DNA of 64,000 nucleotides from Thomasclavelia cocleata (GTDB taxonomy: Bacteria > Bacillota_I > Bacilli_A > Erysipelotrichales > Coprobacillaceae): the NCBI RefSeq assembly GCF_900102365.1, contig NZ_FOIN01000005.1:50203-114202 (forward strand), in the 5' to 3' direction. The translations under genes and the position numbers were made by a program. Numbering within the stretch: the first letter of the stretch is position 1; every line of letters begins with the position of its first letter. Positions 37,173-45,248 of this stretch are shown here, in pieces. Under the pieces are notes generated by a model. That model saw only the letters and a program-made list of their open reading frames with translations. It made no database searches and was not told the DNA's origin.

Positions 37173-37565
37173 TTATTGTAATGCCTTTTGCAAATCGGAA
37201 ATATATTGTCTTTGTTGTTTTTGTAAAAATAATTTTACAAATGGTTTCATAAATAGCTTTTTTGCGGTTATATTTTCTATAAAATAAATTTCTGTTTGAC
37301 CGTGATTTTCTTTGAAAGAACCAGACCAATGTCCCTTCATATTACTATTTTCCATATCAAATTCCCAACGTTGATAGGGCTCAAAGGCAGTAATTGTAAA
37401 TTTGGTTGCAAAACTATCTTTTGTATATTCAATAAATTGATACTTATTTAATACTTCGATTTTATTTAAATCACTACGCCATTGATATTTCTCTAATGAT
37501 GTAACTACATCCCATACTATTTTGATGTCGTTTGGAAATAATGCTTTTATTTTAACAACAGCCAT
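37173..37565 (-). CDS. SRPBCC (START-like) family protein
   Basis: 130 residues. The start at 37565 (MAVVKIKALFPNDIK) has AGGAG 8 nt upstream; an in-frame extension to 37664 lacks one. The pattern, strand, PNDIKIVWDVVTSLEKYQWRSDL, then repeated beta strands and a long C-terminal helix ending KLFLQKQQRQYISDLQKAL, is that of the Bet v 1-like SRPBCC fold with a hydrophobic ligand cavity. The ligand is unknown. The 240 bp on its 3' side and the 525 bp on its 5' side hold no other gene. Confidence 0.75.
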   Translation of the reverse strand: MAVVKIKALFPNDIKIVWDVVTSLEKYQWRSDLNKIEVLNKYQFIEYTKDSFATKFTITAFEPYQRWEFDMENSNMKGHWSGSFKENHGQTEIYFIENITAKKLFMKPFVKLFLQKQQRQYISDLQKALQ

Positions 37566-38090
37566 ATTTTTTCTCCTATTTATTTTAATTATTATGGTGG
37601 TTTTTATAATCATACTTTTATTCACTGGTGAAATCAAGATTATATCAATAGTGATTTTACACATATAGAACAGTTTTTTATTGTGTTTTGTTATATATAT
37701 TATGATGTATTTGTCTTTATAATATTAAAAATTATGTAAAATAGTATAAAGTATAAATAATAGATATAGGTTGTTGAAATATACTAATTTGTTATAATTG
37801 AATTAGAAGAAAAGAAATAATTAATGCAAGATTAGGCATATTTAGTATAAATGATTATAATTTAACTACTTATTTTGTTGTAAAAGTTAGAAAATTTAAA
37901 TTTTTAATGTAATAAATTATATATAGTTTTTAAGAGTGTTAGTATGAAAGTAGTTTAAAAAGAGTATTTTGGATTTAATTAAAGATATTTTTTTAGAGTG
38001 ATAAGTTTATGAATAAAATTTGTTGTTAATTTAAAATGTATTTATATATTTATGTATGTATAATAAAGAGGTATGAAATTGGAGGTTTTT
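37566..38090. other. AT-rich intergenic region
   Basis: No supported gene. A TATAAT at 38059-38064 about 25 bp before the ABC ATPase start is a candidate -10 box on the plus strand. I see no repeat or stable RNA structure. Confidence 0.45.
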
Positions 38091-38981
38091 ATGAGTGTAA
38101 TTGAAATTAAGAATTTAAATAAGGATTATGGAAATAATAAAGGAATATTTGATATTAGTTTTAAAATTGAAAAAGGGGAAGTGTTTGGCTTTTTAGGGCC
38201 TAATGGTGCTGGTAAGACTACTACGATTCGCCATCTTTTGGGTTTTATTATTCCACCTATTGATACTTGTATAATTGAAGGATTAGATTGTAGTAAAGAT
38301 ATTGCCGAAATTCAAAAGAAGATTGGGTATATTCCTGGAGAGATTAATTTAATGGAGAATATTACAGGAATGCAATTTATTAAATTTATGGCTGAGTATC
38401 GTGGAATGAAGGATCTTGGTCGGGCTGAAGAAATTATTAATCGTTTTGATCTTAATCCTCATGGTAAGATTAAAAAAATGTCTAAAGGAATGAAACAAAA
38501 AGTTGGCTTAGCAGTAGCGTTTATGCATGATCCAGATGTTTTAATTTTGGACGAGCCAACTAGTGGACTTGATCCTTTAATGCAAAATAAATTTGTAGAT
38601 TTAATTAATGAGGAAAAGAAGCGTGGTAAAACCATTTTGATGTCATCACATATGTTTGAAGAAGTAGAAAAGACATGTAATCGAGTAGGGATTATTAGAC
38701 AAGGAAAAATGGTTAGTATCGATGATATCGATGCATTACAAAATACAAAACAGAAAATTTATATTATAACATTTAAAAATATTGAAGATGTTCATAAATT
38801 TAAAAATGAGCAGTTTTCATTCAGGAAAATAAAAGATAATGTTGTTGAAGTAATTATAAAAAATGAGATTAATGAATTAATAAGATGCTTAGAAAAATAT
38901 AATCTTATTAGTTTAGATATAGTGCATCAAAGTTTAGAAGAAATCTTTATGCAGTTTTATGGAGGGGATTGTAATGTTTAA
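38091..38981 (+). CDS. ABC transporter ATP-binding protein (ABC-2 type)
   Basis: 296 residues; ATG 38091 is 5 nt after GGAGG. Walker A GPNGAGKTT, signature MSKGMKQKVGLA (MSKGM rather than LSGGQ, usual for this exporter branch), Walker B VLILDEPTSGLD, and H-loop MSSHMFEE. The C-terminal accessory region (about 215-296) is typical of antibiotic or Na+ exporter ATPases. It overlaps the permease gene by 8 bp, so the two make one transporter. The substrate is unknown. Confidence 0.88.
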   Translation: MSVIEIKNLNKDYGNNKGIFDISFKIEKGEVFGFLGPNGAGKTTTIRHLLGFIIPPIDTCIIEGLDCSKDIAEIQKKIGYIPGEINLMENITGMQFIKFMAEYRGMKDLGRAEEIINRFDLNPHGKIKKMSKGMKQKVGLAVAFMHDPDVLILDEPTSGLDPLMQNKFVDLINEEKKRGKTILMSSHMFEEVEKTCNRVGIIRQGKMVSIDDIDALQNTKQKIYIITFKNIEDVHKFKNEQFSFRKIKDNVVEVIIKNEINELIRCLEKYNLISLDIVHQSLEEIFMQFYGGDCNV

Positions 38982-39774
38982 TAAAGCTCTATTTAAATTA
39001 GAATGGAAATCAAATTATAAGATTTTAATTATTTTTAGTTTGATTTTAACTATGTATACAACTGTTATGTTAACGATGTATGATCCAAAATTAGGAACTG
39101 CATTAGAAACTTTTGCAGAAACCATGCCTGAAATTATGGCTATGATAGGAATGAGTGGAACTCCAACGAATTTGATCGATTTTCTTTCTACTTATTTATA
39201 TGGATTGATTATGATTGTATTTCCATTAATTTTTGGAGTTCTGTTATCATTACGATTGATTGTTAAAAAAGTAGATAATGGAGTGATGAGTTATCTGCTT
39301 AGTAGTGGTGTTGAGCGTAAATCTGTATGGTTTACTCAAATGTTAGTTATTATCACGAATGTGTTTATTTTAATAGGTTATTGTACAATATTAGGGATTG
39401 TTTTGAGTGAAATAATGTTTCCTGGTAAATTAGATATTGGAGCATATATAACTATTAATGTTGGAACATTAATTTTACAACTTACATTATCTGGTATTTG
39501 TTATATGTGTTCTTGTATTTTTAATGAATATCGCTTAGCTGCATTATTTGGTTCTGGTATTCCAATTATCTTTATTATGATTCAGATGTTATCAAATATG
39601 CAAGGAAGTATGGAGTGGCTTAAATATATAACATTATTAACTTTATTTGACCCTGTAAGGTTAATTGCTGGTAATAGTGAAGGATATATTATGTTAGGTA
39701 TTTTAAGTATTGTAGCTTTTGTTTGTTATATTTTAGGATTGGTTGTTTTTAATAAGAAAAGTATGTCTTTATAA
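38974..39774 (+). CDS. ABC-2 type transporter permease
   Basis: 266 residues with six hydrophobic segments; ATG 38974 follows GGAGGGG. It begins MFNKALFKLEWKSNYKILI and has an extracytoplasmic loop at about 35-70 containing TFAETMPEIMAMIGMSGTPTN. This is the ABC-2/NatB-like permease arrangement, partner of the ATPase upstream. No further gene belongs to this operon; a weak hairpin follows in the next 70 bp. Confidence 0.82.
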   Translation: MFNKALFKLEWKSNYKILIIFSLILTMYTTVMLTMYDPKLGTALETFAETMPEIMAMIGMSGTPTNLIDFLSTYLYGLIMIVFPLIFGVLLSLRLIVKKVDNGVMSYLLSSGVERKSVWFTQMLVIITNVFILIGYCTILGIVLSEIMFPGKLDIGAYITINVGTLILQLTLSGICYMCSCIFNEYRLAALFGSGIPIIFIMIQMLSNMQGSMEWLKYITLLTLFDPVRLIAGNSEGYIMLGILSIVAFVCYILGLVVFNKKSMSL

Positions 39775-40146
39775 AATTCTTAATATTGTAAAAAAATAAA
39801 TCACTTCTAAAGATTTTTTAGAATATACTTTATTTTAATGAAAATGATGATTTAAATTTATTAATTAGGTGTCTGAAAAAAGAGATTAATATGTTATTAA
39901 GGGATTTTATAGAATATCCAATGAGATGGCATGCGATATTAAATTATTTCCATTAAACGATTATTTTTTAGATGTAAAAGTTTTAATGGAAGATGGGCAA
40001 TGGATTAAGAATTATAAAAGTATTTGTAAATTTTTTTAATGCAGTATATTTGGGACTATTTAAAAAAGTATTTACTATTATTTGTTGGAATAAATGCTAT
40101 ACTATGGATAAGGAAAATTAATTGTTATAAAATCAACTAAAAATAT
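39775..40146. other. Remnant-bearing intergenic region
   Basis: Fragments only. A frame around 39910-40038 reads CDIKLFPLNDYFLDVKVLME with DGQWIKNY, possibly the remains of a DUF2442-like gene. There is no start signal and neighbouring frames are closed. Confidence 0.3.
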
Positions 40147-40417
40147 TGATTTAGTTGATAAAAATAATGTTATTCTTTCTTAAATTATTGATGATAAGTT
40201 AAAAGAAGTAGAAAAAGAATTACGAAGAAGGAAGAACTCATACTGAAGAAGTAAAGCAATTGTTTAATAAAAAAATATGGATTTGAATTATAGGATGTGT
40301 TATACAGATTTAGCAATTAATAAAAATTTAGATATAATTAAATTACATCTAAATTTTCTGTTTGTTATTTTAAAATATCATCAATATAATTATAGAAAAC
40401 TTAGAAGTTATGGAGGT
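40147..40417 (+). pseudogene. Decayed copy of the RelE/ParE-type module at 48416-48938
   Basis: Translated pieces line up with the intact module. The antitoxin part gives VDKNNVILS, KLKEVEKELRR and GRTHTEEVKQLFNKK, to be compared with LDNKTVIRP, KLEEAEKDYEE and GRTHSEEEVWNMFSKK. The toxin part gives MDLNYRMCYTDLAI and a later YNYRKL, compared with MDLNYKVVYTDSAI and YDYRKM. Stops, frame changes and an internal deletion show it is dead. It sits directly in front of the VOC gene. Confidence 0.6.
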
Positions 40418-40423
40418 AGCGAC

Positions 40424-40882
40424 ATGAAATTTAAAAATCCTATGTTGGTAGTAACTGATATAGAAAAATCAGTTGAGTTTTATAAAAAGGTTTTTGGGCT
40501 TCATGTAATTATGGATTTTGGAGCAAATAAAACTTTAACAGGCGGATTGGCTTTGCAAACAGTTGAAACATATAAAGATTTTATTGGTACAAATGATATT
40601 TCTTTTGGCGGCAACAATTTTGAAATTTATTTTGAAGAAGATGATTTTGATAAGTTTGCTGATAGGCTGAAAGAATATGACATTGAATATGTCCACCCTA
40701 TTATAGAACATTCATGGGGACAACGTGTAGTCCGTTTTTATGATCCCGACAAGCATATTGTTGAAGTTGGAGAAAATATGAAAATAGTTTGTAAGCGTTT
40801 CTTAGATAGTGGTATGACACCAGAGCAGGTTGCGGAATTTATGAACGTACCTATGAAATTTATTAAGGCTTGTATGAGATAA
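40424..40882 (+). CDS. VOC (glyoxalase/bleomycin resistance) family protein
   Basis: 152 residues; ATG 40424 follows GGAGG by about 8 nt, whereas the open frame further upstream belongs to a toxin remnant. The VOC pattern PMLVVTDIEKSVEFYKKVFGLHV, EIYFEEDDFDKFADRLKE and QRVVRFYDPDKHIVEVGE is clear. The C-terminal 25 residues (DSGMTPEQVAEFMNVPMKFI) add a small helical, HTH-like tail. Metal-dependent isomerase or dioxygenase-like activity is possible; the substrate is unknown. Confidence 0.82.
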   Translation: MKFKNPMLVVTDIEKSVEFYKKVFGLHVIMDFGANKTLTGGLALQTVETYKDFIGTNDISFGGNNFEIYFEEDDFDKFADRLKEYDIEYVHPIIEHSWGQRVVRFYDPDKHIVEVGENMKIVCKRFLDSGMTPEQVAEFMNVPMKFIKACMR

Positions 40883-40952
40883 CTTCCAATTTATGGAGCA
40901 GATTATATTTATGGTTTGTTCTTTTTTTAGAATAATGTATCCACTTAAAAAT

Positions 40953-41011
40953 AAAAAAAGGTTTCTTATTCTATTGATAATTAAATACAATAGATTTCAA
41001 ACCCTTTTTTT
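40953..41011. terminator. Bidirectional terminator between VOC gene and lipoprotein gene
   Basis: AAAAAAAGGTTT and AAACCCTTTTTTT arms plus an inner TTCTATTG/CAATAGA pair. It has T runs on both strands and serves the convergent genes on either side. Confidence 0.75.
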
Positions 41012-41040
41012 ATTTAATCACATTTTCCAAAATACTGATA

Positions 41041-41637
41041 TTAACTAGTTTTTAGTTTAGTATAAGTATCTAGTGTTTCAATTATTAACAAGTTTAGTTT
41101 ATCTAAGCATGTTTTAGATAGCTTGGTAAAATTATCATATTTTTTATCTAAATCAAAACCATGTTCTATTCCACTTATATACTTATCTTCAACTTTTATA
41201 TTGTATTGGGCTGTTATACCAGAAACTTCTACTTCTTTAGACTTTTCAGTTTCGCTATTGATCACTTGTATATTTTCATATAAATAATATTTTACATTAA
41301 CGCTATAGCTCCCATATTCAAAAGTATCTTCTAAAGTATCTACAGCATTAAGCATTCTATAATTGGTAAATAAATCTGTTAACTCATTAGTTATCGTAAA
41401 TATATTACCACAAGTTATACCAACCTTTTTATTATTTACTTTCACTTCCTGACCTTTGCATGTATTATCGGTAGTAGTCGAAAGCTTATCAAAGTTCATA
41501 TATTTTGAAAAATTTCCTAGTTCAGATTCACAATTAACATCACGACCAGTTTTAGCACTTAATCCGTGTGGTACACCACACGCAGAAATTAGGATTAAAA
41601 CTAATATAATAATACAAATTTTATTTATCTTTCTCAT
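41041..41637 (-). CDS. Putative lipoprotein of unknown function
   Basis: 198 residues if started at 41637 (MRKINKICIIILVLILISACG): basic start, hydrophobic core and a lipobox LISAC, so it is probably exported and lipid-anchored. The frame extends to ATG 41721, and a good AAAGGAGAT lies inside that extension without a usable in-frame start after it. The true start is therefore uncertain. The mature part has no motif I recognise. It lies immediately downstream of a broken C39-like protease gene, probably in one operon. Confidence 0.6.
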   Translation of the reverse strand: MRKINKICIIILVLILISACGVPHGLSAKTGRDVNCESELGNFSKYMNFDKLSTTTDNTCKGQEVKVNNKKVGITCGNIFTITNELTDLFTNYRMLNAVDTLEDTFEYGSYSVNVKYYLYENIQVINSETEKSKEVEVSGITAQYNIKVEDKYISGIEHGFDLDKKYDNFTKLSKTCLDKLNLLIIETLDTYTKLKTS

Positions 41638-41744
41638 TTTTTTGTCAAGGAAACTGTCATTAGTATACAGCGGAATTGAAATCTCCTTTCTAAATAATTT
41701 TCCTTGCTTATACAATTCCATAGATTTCTATATATTAATTAATT

Positions 41745-42809
41745 TTAATATCCAAGAGATACCGCTCCCATAGCCCAAGAACTAGTGATTTCTTTTTTAT
41801 AATTACCCCAATTATCAATGCATTTATAATAGCCAACATATACACCAGTTTCTTTATACTGATATGCAGTAATCCAATGGTTTCCGTATGATGAACCAAA
41901 GGAACTTAACAATCCTACACAAACTGGACGGTTTGAAATACAATTGCTTTTAACTGTAGAAAAAGGATTTGTACTCATACTAGTTGCTTTGATATATTTA
42001 TTAGGACTGTATTTACTGATAAAACCTCGTATTCCAGTGGCAACCGTTGAAGGTATTGTAGATGTAGCAAAAGGTGTCTCTGCAACCATTTTTGTAATAA
42101 GCGATCCTGGTGAACTGCTATTTTGTTTACGTACATTATCAGGAATCACATCATATCCAACATAATCATCAAAATATGCCATCATAATAGATGCAGCAGT
42201 TGGTCCACAAACGTTACTTGTATTCCTCCAACTTGTACCATTATATCTAGAAAATCTTGATTCTGATGCACCAACCCAACTTCCAGATGCACGTGTTTTC
42301 AAAGACACAGGTACACAATTATTTAAAAATTCTGTATTTAATTTTTTTAAATTTTCTATATTATTATCAGTTATATTGCTCATACGAAGATTAGGGTAAA
42401 TTATCTGATTAGTATAAATATCTACGATTGAGCCATTGCTCTTAAACAAATAATTCATTGGACCATAGTATAATAATGTGTCATTCATATTATTTTTATA
42501 AGGATTTGAGTTTTCCGTTAATGAATATTCAGAAATTGTTTTATTTTTAATCCCCGAAATAATATAGCCGTTATTGTCAGTAATAATTAAAGCATAAGAT
42601 TCATTATTTTCGATATCCAAAAGTATTTTATGGCTTATTTAATTTAGATATTTCAATTTCTTTGCTTAGAAGACAAACTTGGTCCTTAATATCGTTTAAA
42701 TAGTTATCAGTCAAATCAGTCGATGCATTAACACTTTGGATTGGCAACATATAACAAGTTAGACAAAATGTTAATGTAAATAGTAATATTTTTTCATTAT
42801 TCTCATCAT
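41745..42809 (-). pseudogene. Secreted C39-like cysteine protease, frameshifted twice
   Basis: The catalytic part (41745-42620) has NVCGPTAASIMMAYF with the nucleophile Cys, GNHWITAYQY with the His, and CIDNWGN, as in C39-like (Peptidase_C39_2) proteases. Its N-terminus is in another frame: 42628-42840 encodes a signal-like EKILLFTLTFCLTCY with VNA cleavage site. One extra base near 42635 would join them (SKLNKAIKILLDIENNE), and one more A in the A6 run at 42789-42794 would connect the signal peptide to the start ATG at 42809 (MMRIMKKILLF), which has AAAGGGA just upstream. Two single-base losses in A runs point to decay, or to sequence error. Confidence 0.65.
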
Positions 42810-42934
42810 TCCCTTTGTTCTTTTTTTTGTTAGAATGCACTTTCTATAATTTAATAGTAACATAATATATTCTAAAGTCAAGAATACATAGATAATCTAG
42901 GTATTGTATCTTATATACTGTATACTAAAAGTAA

Positions 42935-42946
42935 CTTAACGTTAAG
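42935..42946. promoter_or_regulatory. Palindromic operator candidate before the PadR gene
   Basis: CTTAACGTTAAG, a perfect 12-bp palindrome 10 bp before the padR-like start and just after a TATACT box. PadR proteins commonly repress their own promoters through such dyads. Confidence 0.45.
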
Positions 42947-42956
42947 GATGATGTAA

Positions 42957-43352
42957 ATGTTAAATAAAAATAATTTATATAAATTAGAAATGTTATTATT
43001 AGGTATTTTAATAAAACAGGATTGCTATGGATATGAAATAACTAAATTAATTAAAAATTATTCTAATGATCTAATAGTTATTAAAGATGGTACTATGCAT
43101 CTCATCTTATACAAATTATTAGATGAAAGGTTTATCTCTTGTTATGATAAAGTAGTAGCACGAAAAGTACGTGTTTATTACCATATTGAACCCGCAGGAA
43201 TAGACAAATTTAAATCAATGGTTATTGATTTCGATAACATGTTAAAAGGTATAAATAATATTACCGCAATAATTCATATGAACAACAAAAAAGACGAAAA
43301 ATTATCGATAATAGATAATAAATTCGTCTTTTATAATACACCCTTAAGGTGA
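42957..43352 (+). pseudogene. PadR-family regulator, 3' end replaced by IS sequence
   Basis: The first 104 codons are PadR-like: YKLEMLLLGILIKQDCYGYEITKLI, IKDGTMHLILYKLLDERFISCY and RVYYHIEPAGIDKF, a winged helix with the start of the C-terminal helix. From 43267 the reading frame runs into the left end of an IS1380-type element (HMNNKKDEKLSIIDNKFVF is the translated IS end). The original C-terminus is lost, though the DNA-binding domain may still be made. No target gene adjacent on this strand survives. Confidence 0.7.
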
Positions 43353-43466
43353 AAATATTTACAAATAAAAGTGGTTGCTTTATAATTAATTTTGACAAAA
43401 AAACAAAGAAAGGAACCATCATATATTATGAACTATAAATTACCATTTTGCAACATAAATTTTAAC
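43267..43466 (+). mobile_element. IS1380-family 5' end remnant
   Basis: 200 bp over 90% identical to 51002-51200, running from CAATAATTCATATGAAC through the hairpin AAAAGACGAA/TTCGTCTTTT to the first codons of the transposase (MNYKLPFCNINFN). The rest of the element is deleted. It lies in the same orientation as the longer copy 7.7 kb downstream, so the segment between is flanked by direct repeats. Confidence 0.85.
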
Positions 43467-43618
43467 AGTGAATAGTAACAAATTTTATTTAGTATCAAAG
43501 AATAATTCTTGAATTTATTTGTTTTTGTTGTATAATTTAATTGGAGATAAAAATATATTTATCTTTAAAATGGGTAATAATTATTGTGTATAATATGATA
43601 CATGATAACATATTATAC

Positions 43619-43837
43619 AATAGAATGGTGACATTCTCGGTGAACAGGCACCGTAAAAAGTCGAATTCAAAAGGTAGAATTAAAAATAACCTTGTCCGAG
43701 TATACATCGAAAGATGTATGAGCCTTGCAACTGGGATATGAAGTTGTAGACAAGAGATAGTCTTAAAAATAATCTCGTCCGAGTATACATCGAGAGATGT
43801 ATGAGCCTGGCGACCAGGATAAAACCTGTTTTTTTAT
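43619..43837 (+). ncRNA. Tandem structured RNA with GNRA hairpins and covarying pseudoknots
   Basis: Two units, offset 83 nt, share GTCCGAG and hairpin ATACATC-GAAA-GATGTAT (second copy loop GAGA). Before each lies a short stem with an 8-nt loop: AATTC/GAATT (43664-43681) in unit 1, AGAC/GTCT (43748-43763) in unit 2. Five loop bases pair with a downstream segment: AAGGT with ACCTT in unit 1, GAGAT with ATCTC in unit 2, at the same positions. Both stem and pseudoknot therefore change in a compensatory way. A further hairpin, GAATG-GTGA-CATTC, starts the RNA. It ends in CCAGG-ATAAAA-CCTG plus seven T. A TATAAT lies at 43589-43594. The layout (tandem pseudoknots, terminator, gene) is like type III antitoxin RNAs. 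Confidence 0.7.
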
Positions 43838-43891
43838 ATCAGTTAAGTGGGCAAATCGTGTCTGCTTTTTTATTATAAAGGGGAATTTTTG

Positions 43892-44519
43892 ATGCATGAA
43901 TTAAATCAATCTAGTAAAAAAAGATGCGATTGAAGGAGCAAGGCTATATCAAAAATATCTTGTTCCAAATACTTTTTTAATTGTAACTGAAGATGGAAAA
44001 TCAAAAGAAGTATGTTTTAATAAAAAAGATTTTGCACATCTTGTTGGTGTTCGTTCTTCATTAAATGATTTAGATTTCTATAATCATTGTATTCAAGGAA
44101 CATTAGTTGAAGACAATATCAATGAGCAACAGCATTATGATTTTGGAACAATACGAAAAAAAATCGTTAGAATAAAAAAGATTAATAAGATTATATACGC
44201 TAATGCAGATACAAATCTTATATTAATTAACCTTCACACAAATACTGTAGATTTTCCACTTGCAATAGAAAGTCCAAAAGATAAAATGGTAGTAGCATTT
44301 ACTGGAAATGATAATCATGCAAGAAGTTTACGAAATAACAATCAAACAAATTCTGATGAAAAGAAAAAAATCATTGCAATATTTTCAAAAAAGAGAGATT
44401 CGAAAGAAAAATATACGCAATTAGTATATTTAAAAGATTATCAAATTCTCAAAGCAATATATGAAGATTTTGATGAAAATGTATCGGTTAATTTATTGAA
44501 TGATTATGAAAAAATATAG
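43892..44519 (+). pseudogene. Gene downstream of the structured RNA, PBECR4-like, frameshifted near its start
   Basis: ATG 43892 has AAAGGGG about 9 nt upstream, and the frame closes after 13 codons. Removing one A from the A7 run at 43915-43921 gives a continuous 208-residue protein: MHELNQSSKKDAIEGARLYQ, then YLVPNTFLIVTEDGKS, VCFNKKDFAHLVGV, INLHTNTVDFPLAI, IIAIFSKKRD. The KKDFAHLVGV core resembles the PBECR4 group of predicted RNase-fold nucleases. That assignment is tentative. If the RNA is an antitoxin, this would be its toxin, here inactivated. A terminator follows. Confidence 0.5.
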
Positions 44520-44550
44520 AAAATCAGTTTTAGATATGAGAATTATATTA

Positions 44551-44585
44551 CAAGGACAACTTTTTATAAAGTTGTTCTTTTTTTA
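44551..44585 (+). terminator. Terminator after the PBECR4-like gene
   Basis: AAGGACAACTTT and AAAGTTGTTCTTTTTTT around a TTAT loop. Confidence 0.8.
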
Positions 44586-44610
44586 TGAATAAGGAATGGA
44601 GTTGAAGCAG

Positions 44611-44730
44611 TTGATAAAGAAAATTACAAAGGAAATTCAAAGACTTGAACAACAAAGAACTATAAAATTAAGTAAAAGAAATCAATTGGATGAGGAACTT
44701 AATTTACATTTTAAAGATTTAAATTATTGA
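44611..44730 (+). CDS. Short coiled-coil protein, possibly DUF4315-like mobile-element remnant
   Basis: 39 codons from TTG 44611, about 10 nt after GGAG: IKKITKEIQRLEQQRTIKLS and a charged tail. A small helical protein of this type (DUF4315) occurs in the transfer region of clostridial conjugative elements. It is too short for a firm call, and the non-ATG start and the abrupt junction with a virB6 fragment suggest a remnant. Confidence 0.3.
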   Translation: MIKKITKEIQRLEQQRTIKLSKRNQLDEELNLHFKDLNY

Positions 44731-44731
44731 G

Positions 44732-45158
44732 GCAGTTGACGATTGTGGATTTTTGGAAAGCATACCCGTATGGGCAGTAACCTTATTAGGTGGAATATTC
44801 ATTACGATATTATCATTTGTTCTTATACTAACAGTCTATGGGCGTTTCTTTAAACTATATATGTATACGACTATTTCGCCAATACCATTATCTGCTTCAG
44901 CCTCAGAAATTACCCAGTCAGTAGCAGTTACTTTTCTAAAAAGTTATATGGGTGTATGTATGGAAGGAGCAATTATTGTTTTAACATGTATGTATTATCT
45001 TTTCAAAGTTTGCAGGATCACCACCAAGTATTGATGCAGAAGCAAGTGCTATTTCAATGTTATGGACATATATTGGCGAATTGATTTTTAATATGCTTGT
45101 TCTTGTAGGCACTGTTAAAATGTCAGATAGAGTTATAAAAGATATGATGGGACTATAA
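44732..45158 (+). pseudogene. VirB6/TrbL-like conjugal transfer protein (CD1112-type), 3' fragment
   Basis: Only about the last 140 residues remain. FLESIPVWAVTLLGGIFITI, YGRFFKLYMYTTISPIPLS and KSYMGVCMEGAIIVLTCMYY are characteristic of the membrane transfer protein in Tn916/CTn-like clostridial elements. At 45000-45003 a T4 run that should be T5 shifts the frame; the rest (KFAGSPPSIDAEAS to VKMSDRVIKDMMGL) continues in another frame to 45158. The N-terminal two thirds are deleted. The gene order virB6-(cargo)-prgI supports the assignment. Confidence 0.7.
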
Positions 45159-45248
45159 ATATTTATTTTATATTTTTAATAAATATAAAAAGTGATATAA
45201 TTATATTTGTTAAATTTTGTAAAGTATATAAAAATAGGAGGGATAAAT

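Noticed and set aside
43541..43741. 66-codon frame over the structured RNA
   Set aside because: It has a GGAG-like start but crosses conserved hairpins, has no recognisable protein pattern, and the sequence is better explained as RNA.
43619..43837. Group II or group I intron fragment
   Set aside because: No domain V-like hairpin, no intron-encoded protein, and the unit is tandemly repeated with a terminator.
43619..44519. Calling the locus toxIN/abiQ outright
   Set aside because: The downstream protein does not resemble ToxN, and the repeat is much longer than known ToxI units; only the architecture agrees.
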